Assembly (NCBI GenBank): GCA_903893625.1
Contig: CAITND010000092.1
Span: 1-64,000 of the forward strand
Source: an uncultured Oscillatoriales cyanobacterium
Lineage (GTDB): Bacteria > Cyanobacteriota > Cyanobacteriia > Cyanobacteriales > Microcoleaceae
Direction: 5' to 3'
Length of the DNA: 64,000 bases
Shown: piece by piece, positions 1-8,720 of the stretch
How the letters are laid out: each line of letters opens with the position of its first letter
How positions within the stretch are numbered: the stretch's first letter is position 1
The notes under the pieces: model-generated
Told to the model about the DNA's origin: nothing
What the model saw: the letters and a program-made list of their open reading frames with translations, nothing else
The model's database searches: none
Position numbers and translations under genes: made by a program

Positions 1-367
1 AAAATTTTTCAGCCACGTCAATCCCTTTTATTCTTGATTTATCTTCATTAAAAATTACATCTTTTACCCAATGTACTTGATTTTCTATTAACCAATGCTC
101 TTGGATCTTTTGTGCAAATGTTTTGGCATTTAATTTTTGACTACTAATATAATATAAGGTTTGATGATATTCTTTATTTCCTCGAAAACCTATTCTTTCT
201 ACTTCGATGAAACTTCTCAGATGGGGGTAATTTTTATGTTTCACCTGGTGACCATCAAATACTGAGATTTTTCTGACTACATAACGTCCATGACTGTTAT
301 CTTTTGACTGATATGGGGGAAAAAAGGCGTGTAGAAAAATTTGGGGCTGACCAATGCTGTATAATTC
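1..367 (-). pseudogene. ISAs1-family transposase, C-terminal fragment
   Basis: The minus strand is open from a TAG at 368-370 to the window edge and gives about 122 codons without a good start codon. The translation contains HGRYVVRK, IEVERIGF, YYISS, HWLIENQVHWVKDV and FNEDKSRI. The HW-x-IEN-x-HWVxDV-x-F-x-ED block is the hallmark C-terminal region of ISAs1-type DDE transposases, including the last catalytic acid. An intact family member is about 370 residues long, and upstream (higher coordinates) the frame is closed without the first two-thirds of the protein. I read it as a decayed copy whose distal end lies outside the window. Identification of the family is firm; whether the element was ever complete here cannot be seen. 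Confidence 0.8.
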
Positions 368-546
368 CTAAATTGCATATTTCCAATGCAACTGTTGAAT
401 ACCCAAGAGGTTATTAACACAAACCTCTGGATTTGTAGTGGGGCAATTTAAAATTGTACTCACATTATTTTCTTGATCTTAAGTTTCAGTTTTGAATGAA
501 ATATCTATGCTAATATAATTAATTTTTGAGGGATTATGGATATTTT

Positions 547-588
547 GTATTGTAGATTACAGTTTACTCGGTAAAATTCCTCTAGTAT
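547..588 (+). promoter_or_regulatory. NtcA-activated promoter of the urt operon
   Basis: GTATTGTAGATTAC at 547-560 matches the NtcA site GTA-N8-TAC exactly. After a 22-bp spacer comes TAGTAT at 583-588, which fits the TAN3T -10 box. This site-to-box distance is the one seen in class II NtcA promoters, and urea-transport operons are known NtcA targets in cyanobacteria. The first urt gene starts at 773, so the mRNA would carry a leader of roughly 180 nt. The rest of the gene-free stretch 368-772 shows no gene or clear repeat. Confidence 0.82.
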
Positions 589-772
589 ACAAAGCCTGAA
601 TGGGAAATTGTTCTTACCATATCTTGATCGAATAGTAGAAAATCGTGAAATTTTAAGCACTTTTATCTACTGCTCGATGTTTCGATTCAACAAATTCACA
701 GTTGGCGGAGATGGTAAAGAAAATGACCTATTCTCAAACCAACTTTTTAAGTTAAATACCTAAATAGTCATC

Positions 773-2116
773 GTGAAAAAAAGATTAGGTAGACGCAAAT
801 TCTTAGTGTATGGTTCAGCAGCCTTTGGAAGCACCTTTTTCCTCAAAGGTTGTGCCAACTCTGCAACGAATACAACGAGCCCAACGCCAGCCAGTAGCGC
901 CAGCCCAACAGCAACAACAGCAAATACCAGCACAGGCAGTAGTGGCGATACAATTAAGGTGGGAATTCTTCACTCTTTGAGTGGAACCATGGCAATTAGT
1001 GAAACCACCGTTGTTGAAGCCGAAAAATTAGCAATTAAAGAAATTAATGCCAATGGCGGCGTACTCGGTAAACAAATTGAAGCGGTGATTGAAGATGGTG
1101 CTTCTGACTGGCCGACCTTTGCTGAAAAAGCCCAAAAATTGATTGATCAAGATAAAGTGGTGACGGTTTTTGGGTGTTGGACATCTGCCAGTCGTAAAGC
1201 CGTCAAAGATGTATTTGAATCCAAAAACCATATGTTATGGTATCCGGTTCAATACGAAGGTCAAGAATGTTCTAAAAACATTTTTTATACCGGGGCTGCT
1301 CCTAACCAACAAATTGAACCTGCCGTTCAATGGTTATTTGATAATAAAGGGAAAGAATTTTTCTTAGTCGGCTCAGACTATGTTTTTCCCCGCACCGCCA
1401 ACACGATTATTAAAGAACAATTAGCCGCCATTGGTGGCACAACTGTTGGGGAAGATTACTTACCGTTAGGGAATACGGAAGTTACCCCGATTATCACCAA
1501 AATTAAACAGGCATTACCCGAAGGTGGGATAATTTTTAATAGTCTGAATGGCGATAGTAACGTGGCTTTCTTCAAACAGTTACAAGGGGCAGGAATGACC
1601 CCCGATAAATATCCCGTGATGTCGGTGAGTATTGCTGAAGAAGAAGTGCGACAAATTGGTAAAGAATTTCTTCTCGGTCAATATGCCGCTTGGAATTATT
1701 TCCAAACCGTAGATACTCCCGCTAATAAAAAATGGGTAGAAGCTTTTAAAGCGGAATATGGACAAGATCGGGTAACAAATGACCCGATGGAAGCCGCTTA
1801 TATCATGGTGTATTTGTGGAAACAAGCGGTAGAAAAAGCGGGAACGGCTGATGATTTAGAAAAAGTTAGATTAGCGGCTATCGGTCAAAGTTTGGATGCA
1901 CCGGAAGGAAAAGTCACCATGTTCCCCAACCATCATATTTCTAAAACCGTGCGAATTGGACAGGTCAGAGATGATGGATTATTTGATATTGTTTGGTCAA
2001 CAGAAGGCCCCGTTGATCCCGTTCCCTGGAACCAATTTGTCCCCGCAACAAAAGGCTATGCTTGTGACTGGACAGATCCCACTAAAGGGGAAAAATTCCA
2101 AATGCAAAAAACTTAA
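773..2116 (+). CDS. urtA: Urea ABC transporter, substrate-binding lipoprotein UrtA
   Basis: UrtA captures urea outside the cytoplasmic membrane and hands it to the UrtBC channel. The 447-residue protein starts at a GTG. It has a twin-arginine-like signal (RRKFL at residues 7-11) ending in a lipobox LKGC with Cys27, so it is probably a membrane-anchored lipoprotein, followed by a Ser/Thr/Ala-rich linker to about residue 58. The rest is a Peripla_BP_5/LivK-type fold ([17 protein letters not shown]). It is the first gene of urtABCDE and sits behind the NtcA promoter, so it should be induced by nitrogen limitation. The generic LivK alternative (branched-chain amino acids) is unlikely given the five-gene order and nearby urease genes. 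Confidence 0.95.
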   Translation: MKKRLGRRKFLVYGSAAFGSTFFLKGCANSATNTTSPTPASSASPTATTANTSTGSSGDTIKVGILHSLSGTMAISETTVVEAEKLAIKEINANGGVLGKQIEAVIEDGASDWPTFAEKAQKLIDQDKVVTVFGCWTSASRKAVKDVFESKNHMLWYPVQYEGQECSKNIFYTGAAPNQQIEPAVQWLFDNKGKEFFLVGSDYVFPRTANTIIKEQLAAIGGTTVGEDYLPLGNTEVTPIITKIKQALPEGGIIFNSLNGDSNVAFFKQLQGAGMTPDKYPVMSVSIAEEEVRQIGKEFLLGQYAAWNYFQTVDTPANKKWVEAFKAEYGQDRVTNDPMEAAYIMVYLWKQAVEKAGTADDLEKVRLAAIGQSLDAPEGKVTMFPNHHISKTVRIGQVRDDGLFDIVWSTEGPVDPVPWNQFVPATKGYACDWTDPTKGEKFQMQKT

Positions 2117-2142
2117 TTAATCCTAGATTTGATCCTCCTAAA

Positions 2143-2161
2143 TCCCCCTGAAAAAGGGGGA
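2143..2161 (+). terminator. Hairpin between urtA and urtB
   Basis: TCCCCCT at 2143-2149 pairs with AGGGGGA at 2155-2161 around a short A-rich loop. It follows the urtA stop by 27 bp. It could be a partial terminator or an mRNA-stabilising element that keeps the binding protein in excess over the membrane subunits. The remainder of the 238-bp gap holds short Pu/Py repeats (TTCCCTA heptamers at about 2237-2262). The same C-run/G-run motif occurs at about 59740-59765. Confidence 0.5.
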
Positions 2162-2354
2162 GTTTGACTTTCTAATTCCCCCTTAAAAAATCCGGGTTAG
2201 AACAAACTAATACAGTCCATCTTTTTTGCTTACTGTTCCCCGTTCCCTATTCCCTATTCCCTGCTATAACACAGATTAAAATCCGCGAAATCCGTGAAAT
2301 TCGCTTAAATCCGTGATCCCTGTTCCCTGCTATAACTTACAGTTTTTCCTCAAA

Positions 2355-3518
2355 ATGCAAGACCTATTAATTGCCATCTTTAATGGAATTAGCATCGGTT
2401 CGGTGTTGTTAATGGCAGCATTAGGACTCGCAATTGTCTTTGGACTCATGGGTGTAATTAACCTCGCTCATGGGGAACTGATTATGTTAGGAGCCTATAC
2501 AACGTTTGTCGTTCAAAATATCTTCAAACCGTTAGGCGAACCTCTATTTAGCACCTATATTATTTTTGCCATTCCCATTGCCTTTATCGTCACCGCCTTA
2601 GTCGGATTAGCCTTAGAACGAGGTGTAATTCGGTTTTTGTATGGAAGACCCCTAGAAACCTTATTGGCAACCTGGGGAGTCAGTTTAATTTTGCAACAAT
2701 TTGTTCGCAGTGTTAGTACCACATTTGCGATCGGAATTGTTATATTTTGCCTACTCTTTTTTGGAGGCTTGTGGGTACTAAGTCGTCGTTCCCATTGGGA
2801 GAGAATTCGACAATGGGCGATTTCCGTTTTATTCCTGTTATCATCAGGAACAGCCCTCACCATTGGATTAATAATCGGAAAAAGCCAAACAGCCTTAGCA
2901 AAACCTTGGTTTAGTGATAGAAACGTGGATGTTACGGCACCTCCTTGGTTGCGAGGCGGATTAGAATTAGGGAATTTTCAGGTTCCCTATTCCCGTGTTT
3001 TTATTATTATTTTAACGATTTTGTGCTTAATCGGAATTTATTGGTTTTTCAACCAATCAAATTGGGGATTAAGAATTCGCTCAGTCACCCAAAATCGCAC
3101 CATGAGCGCCTGTTTAGGGATTCCCACCGATACCGTTGATGCCCTTACCTTTTCCATCGGTTCAGGACTCGCAGGAATTGCCGGATGTGCGATTACATTA
3201 TTAGGTTCAGTTGGGCCTAATACCGGACAAAACTATATCGTTGATACGTTTATGGTGGTGGTGGTTGGAGGAGTAGGAAATCTCTTAGGAACAGTTATTG
3301 CCGCCTTCGCCATTGGTGTTACCAGTTATTTAATTGGTTCAGGAACTCTGGCGTTATTATTAACCAACCTTAACGCTGCGCCATTCTTTGTGGACTTCTT
3401 CAATTTTTTCGCCACAACCAGCATGGCAAAAGTATTAGTGTTTGTGTTAATTATTGCCTTTTTACAAATCAAACCATCAGGAATTTTTCCACAGAAAGGG
3501 AGAACGGCTGAACTATGA
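2355..3518 (+). CDS. urtB: Urea ABC transporter, permease UrtB
   Basis: UrtB is one of the two membrane subunits that form the urea channel. I place the start at the ATG at 2355 (MQDLLIAIFNGISIG), which gives 387 residues. The frame stays open 14 codons upstream to a GTG at 2313, but that stretch lies in low-complexity intergenic DNA and is not family-like. The BPD_transp_2 (LivH-type) domain spans most of the protein with about eight hydrophobic helices. The LAHGELIMLGAY motif near residue 36 and the GSGLAGIAGCAI loop near residue 270 are typical. The 3' end overlaps urtC by 4 bp, which implies translational coupling. Confidence 0.95.
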   Translation: MQDLLIAIFNGISIGSVLLMAALGLAIVFGLMGVINLAHGELIMLGAYTTFVVQNIFKPLGEPLFSTYIIFAIPIAFIVTALVGLALERGVIRFLYGRPLETLLATWGVSLILQQFVRSVSTTFAIGIVIFCLLFFGGLWVLSRRSHWERIRQWAISVLFLLSSGTALTIGLIIGKSQTALAKPWFSDRNVDVTAPPWLRGGLELGNFQVPYSRVFIIILTILCLIGIYWFFNQSNWGLRIRSVTQNRTMSACLGIPTDTVDALTFSIGSGLAGIAGCAITLLGSVGPNTGQNYIVDTFMVVVVGGVGNLLGTVIAAFAIGVTSYLIGSGTLALLLTNLNAAPFFVDFFNFFATTSMAKVLVFVLIIAFLQIKPSGIFPQKGRTAEL

Positions 3519-4696
3519 ACGATGAAATTAGCGTTCTAGCTAAAACCAAACAACAAAAACGGAAAAAGATCCTAACTGAAGGGGGAATTATTATTGGGTT
3601 CAGTTTATTGTTTGCCCTACTGATGCCCTTAATATTACCCGTCTTTCGTTTAAAACTTTTGGGTCGGTTTCTTGCCTTAGCCATTGCTGCATTAGGCATT
3701 GATTTAATCTGGGGATATACGGGATTATTAAGTTTAGGACATGGCATCTTTTTTGCATTAGGTGGTTATGCCTTAGCCATGTATATTAAATTGCAACTTC
3801 CCGCCGGAGAAATCCCAGAATTTTTTACCCTCTATGGGGTGAATGGCTTACCTGGATTATGGAAACCGTTTTATTCCTTTCCATTCACGCTATTTGCTGT
3901 CATTATTATTCCCGGTATTGTGGCTGGTTTACTGGGATATTTAGTCTTTAGAAACCGGATTAAAGGGGTTTATTTTTCGATTATTACCCAAGCGTCATTA
4001 ATCGTTTTCTTTAACTTCTTTAACGGTCAGCAACAACTGATTAACGGAACAAACGGCTTAAATATTGAATCCGATAAAATATTTGGGGCTGTTGTCGGTT
4101 CTCCCGCCGTTCAGTTAGCATTTTATGAAATCACAATTTTGTTTCTAATTGCTACCTATTTACTTTGTCGCTGGTTAACCAGTGGACGGTTTGGTAATTT
4201 ATTAATTGCCATTCGAGATGATGAAGTTCGTTTAAGATTTTCCGGTTATAACCCTACTTGGTTTAAAGTTTTAGTGTTTTCCATTTCGGGAGCATTAGCC
4301 GGAATTGCGGGCGCACTGTATACCGTCCAAACGGGAATTATTACCCCTAATTTTATGGATGTTGCCTTTTCAATTGAAATGGTAATTTGGGTTGCCGTGG
4401 GAGGACGGGGAACATTAATCGGGGCAATTATAGGAACCCTATTAGTCCGGTTAGGAAGAACATTATTGAGTGAACAATTTCCCGAAGTTTGGCTGTTTTT
4501 CCAAGGGGCATTATTCTTAATAGTGGTGACGGTATTACCCGATGGCATTGTGGGATGGGTACGAACAATTGGATGGGATAAAATTCGTGCTTTATTTGGA
4601 TTTACGAAAGTAGTGGTCACCTATCCCAGTTTAGAAGAAAACCCGGAAGTCGAGTTAGAACGGGAAGAATTTGAACAAAAAACAATGAAAGATTAA
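3515..4696 (+). CDS. urtC: Urea ABC transporter, permease UrtC
   Basis: This is the second channel subunit, 393 residues, LivM type. After a charged N-terminus come multiple membrane helices, the motif WGYTGLLSLGHGIFFALGGY near residue 67, and the cytoplasmic coupling loop (GALAGIAGALYTVQTG) that contacts the ATPases. The C-terminal tail is acidic and hydrophilic. The ATG overlaps the urtB stop, and urtD follows after 4 bp, so urtBCD are one tightly packed unit. It works only with UrtB, UrtD and UrtE and has no separate regulation that I can see. Confidence 0.95.
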   Translation: MNDEISVLAKTKQQKRKKILTEGGIIIGFSLLFALLMPLILPVFRLKLLGRFLALAIAALGIDLIWGYTGLLSLGHGIFFALGGYALAMYIKLQLPAGEIPEFFTLYGVNGLPGLWKPFYSFPFTLFAVIIIPGIVAGLLGYLVFRNRIKGVYFSIITQASLIVFFNFFNGQQQLINGTNGLNIESDKIFGAVVGSPAVQLAFYEITILFLIATYLLCRWLTSGRFGNLLIAIRDDEVRLRFSGYNPTWFKVLVFSISGALAGIAGALYTVQTGIITPNFMDVAFSIEMVIWVAVGGRGTLIGAIIGTLLVRLGRTLLSEQFPEVWLFFQGALFLIVVTVLPDGIVGWVRTIGWDKIRALFGFTKVVVTYPSLEENPEVELEREEFEQKTMKD

Positions 4697-4700
4697 AACC

Positions 4701-5447
4701 ATGACTGCTAAAATTTTAGAGATTAACGATGTCACTGTCAGTTTTGATGGATTTAAAGCCCTCAATCACCTAAATTTTAGTATGGATGTGGGGGAATTGC
4801 GAGTAATTATTGGCCCTAATGGAGCCGGAAAAACCACGTTTTTAGATGTGATTACGGGCAAAGTTCAACCCACGGGCGGACAGGTGATTTTTAAAGGGCG
4901 GAATTTGAGAAAAATGCCCGAATATCAAATTGCTTGTTTTGGAGTCGGACGCAAATTTCAAACCCCTAGAATTTATCTCAATTTAACCGTTAGAGATAAT
5001 TTAGATTTAGCCTGTAACCGGAATAAAAGTGTATTTCCAACCTTATTTCAACGAACTAAGGGAATAGAAATCCGAACCGTTGCGGGACTATTAGAAACCA
5101 TTGGATTAATTGCAAAAGCAGATTTTCCAGCAGCATTATTGTCTCACGGGGAAAAACAACGGTTAGAAATTGGGATGTTAGTGGCACAATCTCCTGATTT
5201 ATTATTAGTTGATGAACCTGTAGCTGGACTCACCGATGAAGAAACCGAAAACGTCGGGAATTTGCTGTTGGCGTTAGCAGAAAGTCACTCCATTATTGTG
5301 ATTGAACATGATATGGAATTTGTGCGACAAATTGCCAGAATAGTAACGGTTTTGCATCAAGGTTCGGTATTATGTCAAGGGGATATGGATGAAGTACAAA
5401 ATGACCCCAGGGTGATTGAGGTTTATTTAGGAAAACAAGAGGAATAG
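4701..5447 (+). CDS. urtD: Urea ABC transporter, ATP-binding protein UrtD
   Basis: UrtD is one of two ATPases that power urea uptake. The 248 residues hold a full LivG-type nucleotide-binding domain: Walker A GPNGAGKTT near residue 38, Q-loop, a divergent signature LSHGEKQ in place of LSGGQ near residue 149, Walker B LLLVDEP and the switch histidine in IVIEHDM. The SHGE signature is normal for UrtD. It starts 4 bp after urtC. A 99-bp gap with heptamer repeats separates it from urtE. Confidence 0.95.
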   Translation: MTAKILEINDVTVSFDGFKALNHLNFSMDVGELRVIIGPNGAGKTTFLDVITGKVQPTGGQVIFKGRNLRKMPEYQIACFGVGRKFQTPRIYLNLTVRDNLDLACNRNKSVFPTLFQRTKGIEIRTVAGLLETIGLIAKADFPAALLSHGEKQRLEIGMLVAQSPDLLLVDEPVAGLTDEETENVGNLLLALAESHSIIVIEHDMEFVRQIARIVTVLHQGSVLCQGDMDEVQNDPRVIEVYLGKQEE

Positions 5448-5491
5448 GGAGTAGGGGAGGCAGGGGGAGCAGGGGAAGTAAAATATTACCC

Positions 5492-5533
5492 ATTCGTAAT
5501 TCGTAATTCGTAATTCGTAATTCGTAATTCGTA
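5492..5533. repeat. Six tandem ATTCGTA heptamers
   Basis: Six perfect head-to-tail copies of ATTCGTA fill the gap between urtD and urtE and end 13 bp before the urtE start. They are preceded by a G-rich purine run (about 5448-5480). The array type matches the short tandemly repeated repetitive sequences of filamentous cyanobacteria. The copy number is probably variable between strains. Confidence 0.9.
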
Positions 5534-5546
5534 AGAGGACTTCAAA

Positions 5547-6299
5547 ATGATCGGAACACAAGGGATGGTTATGGAATCTGTAGCACCGCCAGATATTATG
5601 TTACGGGTGTCTGGGGTGAATGTTTATTATGGGGAAAGTCATATTTTACGGGATGTGGATTTAAGCGTTACCCCCGGACAAATGGTGTGTTTAATTGGAC
5701 GAAATGGAGTCGGAAAAACGACTCTCTTAAAAACAATTATGGGGTTACTCAAACCCAAAACAGGGGAAATTTATTTCAAAGGTAAACCCCTGAATAAAGT
5801 TTCAACGGATAAACGGGCGAGATTAGGCATTGGTTATGTTCCCCAAGGACGGGAAGTTATTCCTCGTGTAACGGTCAAAGAAAATTTATTATTAGGGTTA
5901 GAAGCGTTACCTCAAGGACGGAAAGGAAAACCCGAAATTCCTGATGACATTTTTGAGTTATTCCCCGTTTTAGAAACCATGTTATCTCGAATGGGAGGAG
6001 ATTTAAGCGGCGGACAACAGCAACAGTTAGCTATTGCTAGAGCGTTAATGGGAAGACCTCAATTATTAGTTTTAGATGAACCAACAGAAGGAATTCAACC
6101 CTCAATTATTTTAGAAATTGAAGCGGCGGTGCGGGGAATTATTCAAAGAACAGGAATTTCTGTTTTATTAGTAGAACAACACTTACATTTTGTCCGCCAA
6201 GCTGACCGTTATTATGCTATGCAAAAAGGAGGAATTGTGGCTTCTGGTGCTACAAAAGATTTAAGTCAAGAAGTGATTCAACAATTTTTAGCCGTGTAA
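5547..6299 (+). CDS. urtE: Urea ABC transporter, ATP-binding protein UrtE
   Basis: UrtE is the second ATPase of the urea importer (LivF type, 250 residues). Walker A is GRNGVGKTT, the signature LSGGQQQQ, Walker B LLVLDEPTEGIQPSI, and the switch histidine lies in VEQHLHF. The start at 5547 is supported by AAGAGGAC eleven bases upstream. Relative to the usual family start (MLRVSGVNVYYGESH, codon 18) this adds about 17 residues, so an internal ATG near 5598 is a possible alternative. It is the last gene of the urt operon; a convergent gene pair begins 74 bp downstream. Confidence 0.93.
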   Translation: MIGTQGMVMESVAPPDIMLRVSGVNVYYGESHILRDVDLSVTPGQMVCLIGRNGVGKTTLLKTIMGLLKPKTGEIYFKGKPLNKVSTDKRARLGIGYVPQGREVIPRVTVKENLLLGLEALPQGRKGKPEIPDDIFELFPVLETMLSRMGGDLSGGQQQQLAIARALMGRPQLLVLDEPTEGIQPSIILEIEAAVRGIIQRTGISVLLVEQHLHFVRQADRYYAMQKGGIVASGATKDLSQEVIQQFLAV

Positions 6300-6373
6300 A
6301 TGTTGACTAAAAGCAAGTTTCCGCCATCTTCCTGTTCCATAATTAAAATACGGATTATGTTTGTGCTTGTTAA

Positions 6374-6715
6374 TTATTGCTGCGGACGAATGATTCTAAT
6401 TAACTTACCTTGGAGAGTTCCTTCATCAGAAATAGCTTCATTGATTCGTGTAGCTTGTCTTTCTGTGTTTAAGTCTTCTTTGCAAATAATAATTCCAAAA
6501 TGATCAGAGTGAGATCGGTGCAATCGTCTAAAATCATCCCAATTTCGCGTCAAAATAGCACGCTCATTTCTGACAGCATAAGCAATGACATCTTCATCAG
6601 GAATTCCTAATCCTGAATTTCCTGCTTCTTCAGTTGTCAGCACATCATGACCAGCGAGACGCAGTAATTCAACAATCGGTAATGGGAAATTTTCATCAGC
6701 ATATAGACGAGCCAT
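6374..6715 (-). CDS. DUF5615 family PIN-like protein (putative toxin)
   Basis: This 113-residue protein has the DUF5615 pattern: an N-terminal LYADENFP, then LRLAGHDVLTTEEAG, then a central AILTRNWDDF with paired aspartates. The family is a short PIN-like fold and usually sits next to a DUF433 protein, as here. PIN domains are often ribonucleases, so a toxin role is the common assumption, but activity is not shown for this family as far as I know. The DUF433 gene lies directly upstream on the same strand with a 3-bp gap. A second pair of the same type lies at 38695-39281. Confidence 0.85.
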   Translation of the reverse strand: MARLYADENFPLPIVELLRLAGHDVLTTEEAGNSGLGIPDEDVIAYAVRNERAILTRNWDDFRRLHRSHSDHFGIIICKEDLNTERQATRINEAISDEGTLQGKLIRIIRPQQ

Positions 6716-6718
6716 TTT

Positions 6719-7045
6719 TCAATCTTCCTCATTTCTGCGAATAGCTGCCTCAATTTCTTCTGGATGAGTATCAGCATAAGTCCAAGCATTGACTAAATTC
6801 TCTGCTTTTAAATGAGGAAAATCTTGTAAAATTCGAGCATCAGAAGCACCATCCCGGCGATAATTGATCAGTGACCAAACGGGGATACGAGTGTTAGCAA
6901 TTCTAGCATCGCCACCGCACACCCCAGGAGTTTTTTCAATTCCTTGCCAAACATTACTTAAACTTTGGACTAGCAATTGAATAGCCTGTGCTTTTTCCGC
7001 TAGACTTAATGCCAGCAGTTGGGGTTCTAAGTCTTTTAGAGTCAT
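6719..7045 (-). CDS. DUF433 domain protein (putative antitoxin)
   Basis: The protein has 108 residues. The first 40 form a helical segment (LAEKAQAIQLLVQSLSNVW). The DUF433 core follows with GGDARIANTRIPVWSLINYRRDGASDARILQDFP, the typical G-x-P-x-I-x-G-TRI-V pattern in variant form, and LVNAWTYADTHPEEIE. DUF433 proteins are winged-helix-like and are thought to act as antitoxins for DUF5615 or PIN partners. The order antitoxin then toxin with tight spacing fits a toxin-antitoxin operon that represses its own promoter in the 7046-7164 gap, though no operator can be named. Confidence 0.85.
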   Translation of the reverse strand: MTLKDLEPQLLALSLAEKAQAIQLLVQSLSNVWQGIEKTPGVCGGDARIANTRIPVWSLINYRRDGASDARILQDFPHLKAENLVNAWTYADTHPEEIEAAIRRNEED

Positions 7046-7164
7046 GTTACTGCCTCCTTTATAATCAGGGGAGATCTAGTTAAGAGTTTAACATCTAGCT
7101 TTTCAAATTTCCGTTTTAGTCTGGGTTTTTCCATAAATATCCGTTTAATTTTGAGTTACAGAAC

Positions 7165-7812
7165 ATGAGCCAATTATCTGCAATCAATCTCGGTCGTAAA
7201 ATTCACTCTCGATGGGTTTGGCGAGGGGTTAACTTAATGTTATCCCCTGGAGTTTGTTTAGGTTTAGTAGGGGCGACAGGAACCGGAAAAACCCTATTAA
7301 TGCGGGCATTAGCTGGGTTAGATCCCATTAATGAAGGCGAAATTAAACTCGGAAATCGCCCTTTAAACCAATGTTATATGCCTCAATACCGTTCTTTTGT
7401 GATCTATCTACATCAACGCCCTATTTTATTAGAAGGAACCGTAGAAGCGAACTTAAAAACTGTTTATAACCTATCCGTTCATCGTCAAAAATCCTATAAT
7501 TCTCAACGAGTAGAAAACTGGTTTTTAGATGTGGGGCGATCGCCTAATTTCCTCCAACAATCTACTCAAAATCTATCAGGAGGAGAAACTCAATTAGTTG
7601 CTTTAATACGAGGATTACAATTAGATCCATTAGTGTTATTATTAGATGAACCCACAGCCTCTTTAGATCCTAAAACAACCCAACAAGTTGAGTCTTTAAT
7701 TCAACGTTGGTTAACGGAAAATCCAGAACGAGCTTGTATTTGGACAAGTCATGATTCTAAACAATTGCATCGGGTCACTCAAGTTCAACAAGAATTAGTT
7801 TCTGATCATTAA
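7165..7812 (+). CDS. fetA: ABC exporter ATP-binding protein, FetA/YbbL type
   Basis: This 215-residue ATPase has Walker A GATGTGKT near residue 36, signature LSGGETQ, and Walker B VLLLDEPTASLDP. Its partner 21 bp downstream is a FetB-type permease, and the pair matches the FetAB system, which in E. coli exports iron and protects against oxidative stress. The substrate here is inferred from that family only. It starts with the ATG at 7165 without a strong ribosome-binding site. Confidence 0.8.
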   Translation: MSQLSAINLGRKIHSRWVWRGVNLMLSPGVCLGLVGATGTGKTLLMRALAGLDPINEGEIKLGNRPLNQCYMPQYRSFVIYLHQRPILLEGTVEANLKTVYNLSVHRQKSYNSQRVENWFLDVGRSPNFLQQSTQNLSGGETQLVALIRGLQLDPLVLLLDEPTASLDPKTTQQVESLIQRWLTENPERACIWTSHDSKQLHRVTQVQQELVSDH

Positions 7813-7833
7813 TTATATCTCCTTCCTCCTAAA

Positions 7834-8628
7834 ATGTCTAGTAATTATATTCCGATTACTGTAGAACAATTAGCCCTATCCGTATTATTCATTGTGATTA
7901 ATATTGCCCTATCTTTAGGACTCAGATTAAGCCTAGCCCAATCATTAATTATTGCCAGTGTGCGAATGGTAGTACAGTTATTATTAATTGGATATGTCTT
8001 AAATTGGCTGTTTGCTTTATCCCAGCCACTGCCCGTTATTGCCTTAGCAATAATCATGGCAACGATCGCCGGAATTTCTAGTGTTAATCGAACTTCTCGG
8101 AGATTTGTAGGAATTTATTGGAGAAGTTTATTATCGGTTTTTATATCATCATTTCTGATTACTAATTTAACAACCATTGGTATTATTCAAGTGCAACCTT
8201 GGTATGATCCTCAATACTTTATTCCTTTGTTGGGAATGGTATTAGGAAATACCCTGACTGGGATTTCTTTAGGATTAGATCGATTCATGGAATCTTTAGT
8301 CAATCAACGTCAAAAAATTGAAACCTTATTAGCATTAGGAGCAACCCGTTGGGAAGCAACCCACGAAGAAGTTCAAGCAGCTATTAGAACGGGAATGATC
8401 CCCACAATTAATTCGATGATGGTGATGGGAATTGTCAGTTTACCTGGGATGATGACAGGTCAAATTTTAGCAGGTGCAAATCCTTTAGATGCCGTGCGTT
8501 ATCAGATTATTATTATTTTTGCGATCGCCTCAGCCACCGCTTTAGGAACATTAGGAGTTGTATTATTAGCATGGCAAGCTTTACTTAATTCTTCCCATCA
8601 ACTTTGTTTAGATCGGTTAACAAAATGA
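7834..8628 (+). CDS. fetB: ABC exporter permease, FetB/YbbM type
   Basis: The 264-residue membrane protein belongs to the UPF0014/FetB family. It has about seven hydrophobic helices. The family-defining cytoplasmic stretch is present: LGNTLTGISLGLDR near residue 148, then the EATHEEVQAAIRTGMIPTIN loop and SLPGMMTGQILAG. It forms a two-gene unit with the ATPase upstream and ends before a strong bidirectional terminator at 8650. Export of iron is the known role of the E. coli homologue; it is not proven for the cyanobacterial one. Confidence 0.82.
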   Translation: MSSNYIPITVEQLALSVLFIVINIALSLGLRLSLAQSLIIASVRMVVQLLLIGYVLNWLFALSQPLPVIALAIIMATIAGISSVNRTSRRFVGIYWRSLLSVFISSFLITNLTTIGIIQVQPWYDPQYFIPLLGMVLGNTLTGISLGLDRFMESLVNQRQKIETLLALGATRWEATHEEVQAAIRTGMIPTINSMMVMGIVSLPGMMTGQILAGANPLDAVRYQIIIIFAIASATALGTLGVVLLAWQALLNSSHQLCLDRLTK

Positions 8629-8649
8629 AGGATAAGACACCTGGGGATT

Positions 8650-8682
8650 AAAAACCCGGTTTCTTAAAGAAACCGGGTTTTT
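8650..8682. terminator. Bidirectional terminator between fetB and ureC
   Basis: A near-perfect 16-bp stem (AAAAACCCGGTTTCTT with its complement) around one central A, flanked by A and T runs, lies between two convergent genes. It works on paper in both directions. Its core is also the GAAACC-G-GGTTTC palindrome that recurs elsewhere in the window, so a repeat appears to serve as terminator here. Confidence 0.8.
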
Positions 8683-8720
8683 GGGGTTTATATAACCCAG
8701 CGAGGGATTTTAATTAATAA

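Noticed and set aside
773-2116. Amino-acid-binding LivK reading of UrtA
   Set aside because: The complete urtABCDE order, the NtcA promoter and urease genes nearby favour urea.
2313-2354. GTG start of urtB 14 codons upstream
   Set aside because: The stretch is low-complexity intergenic sequence; the family start is the ATG at 2355.
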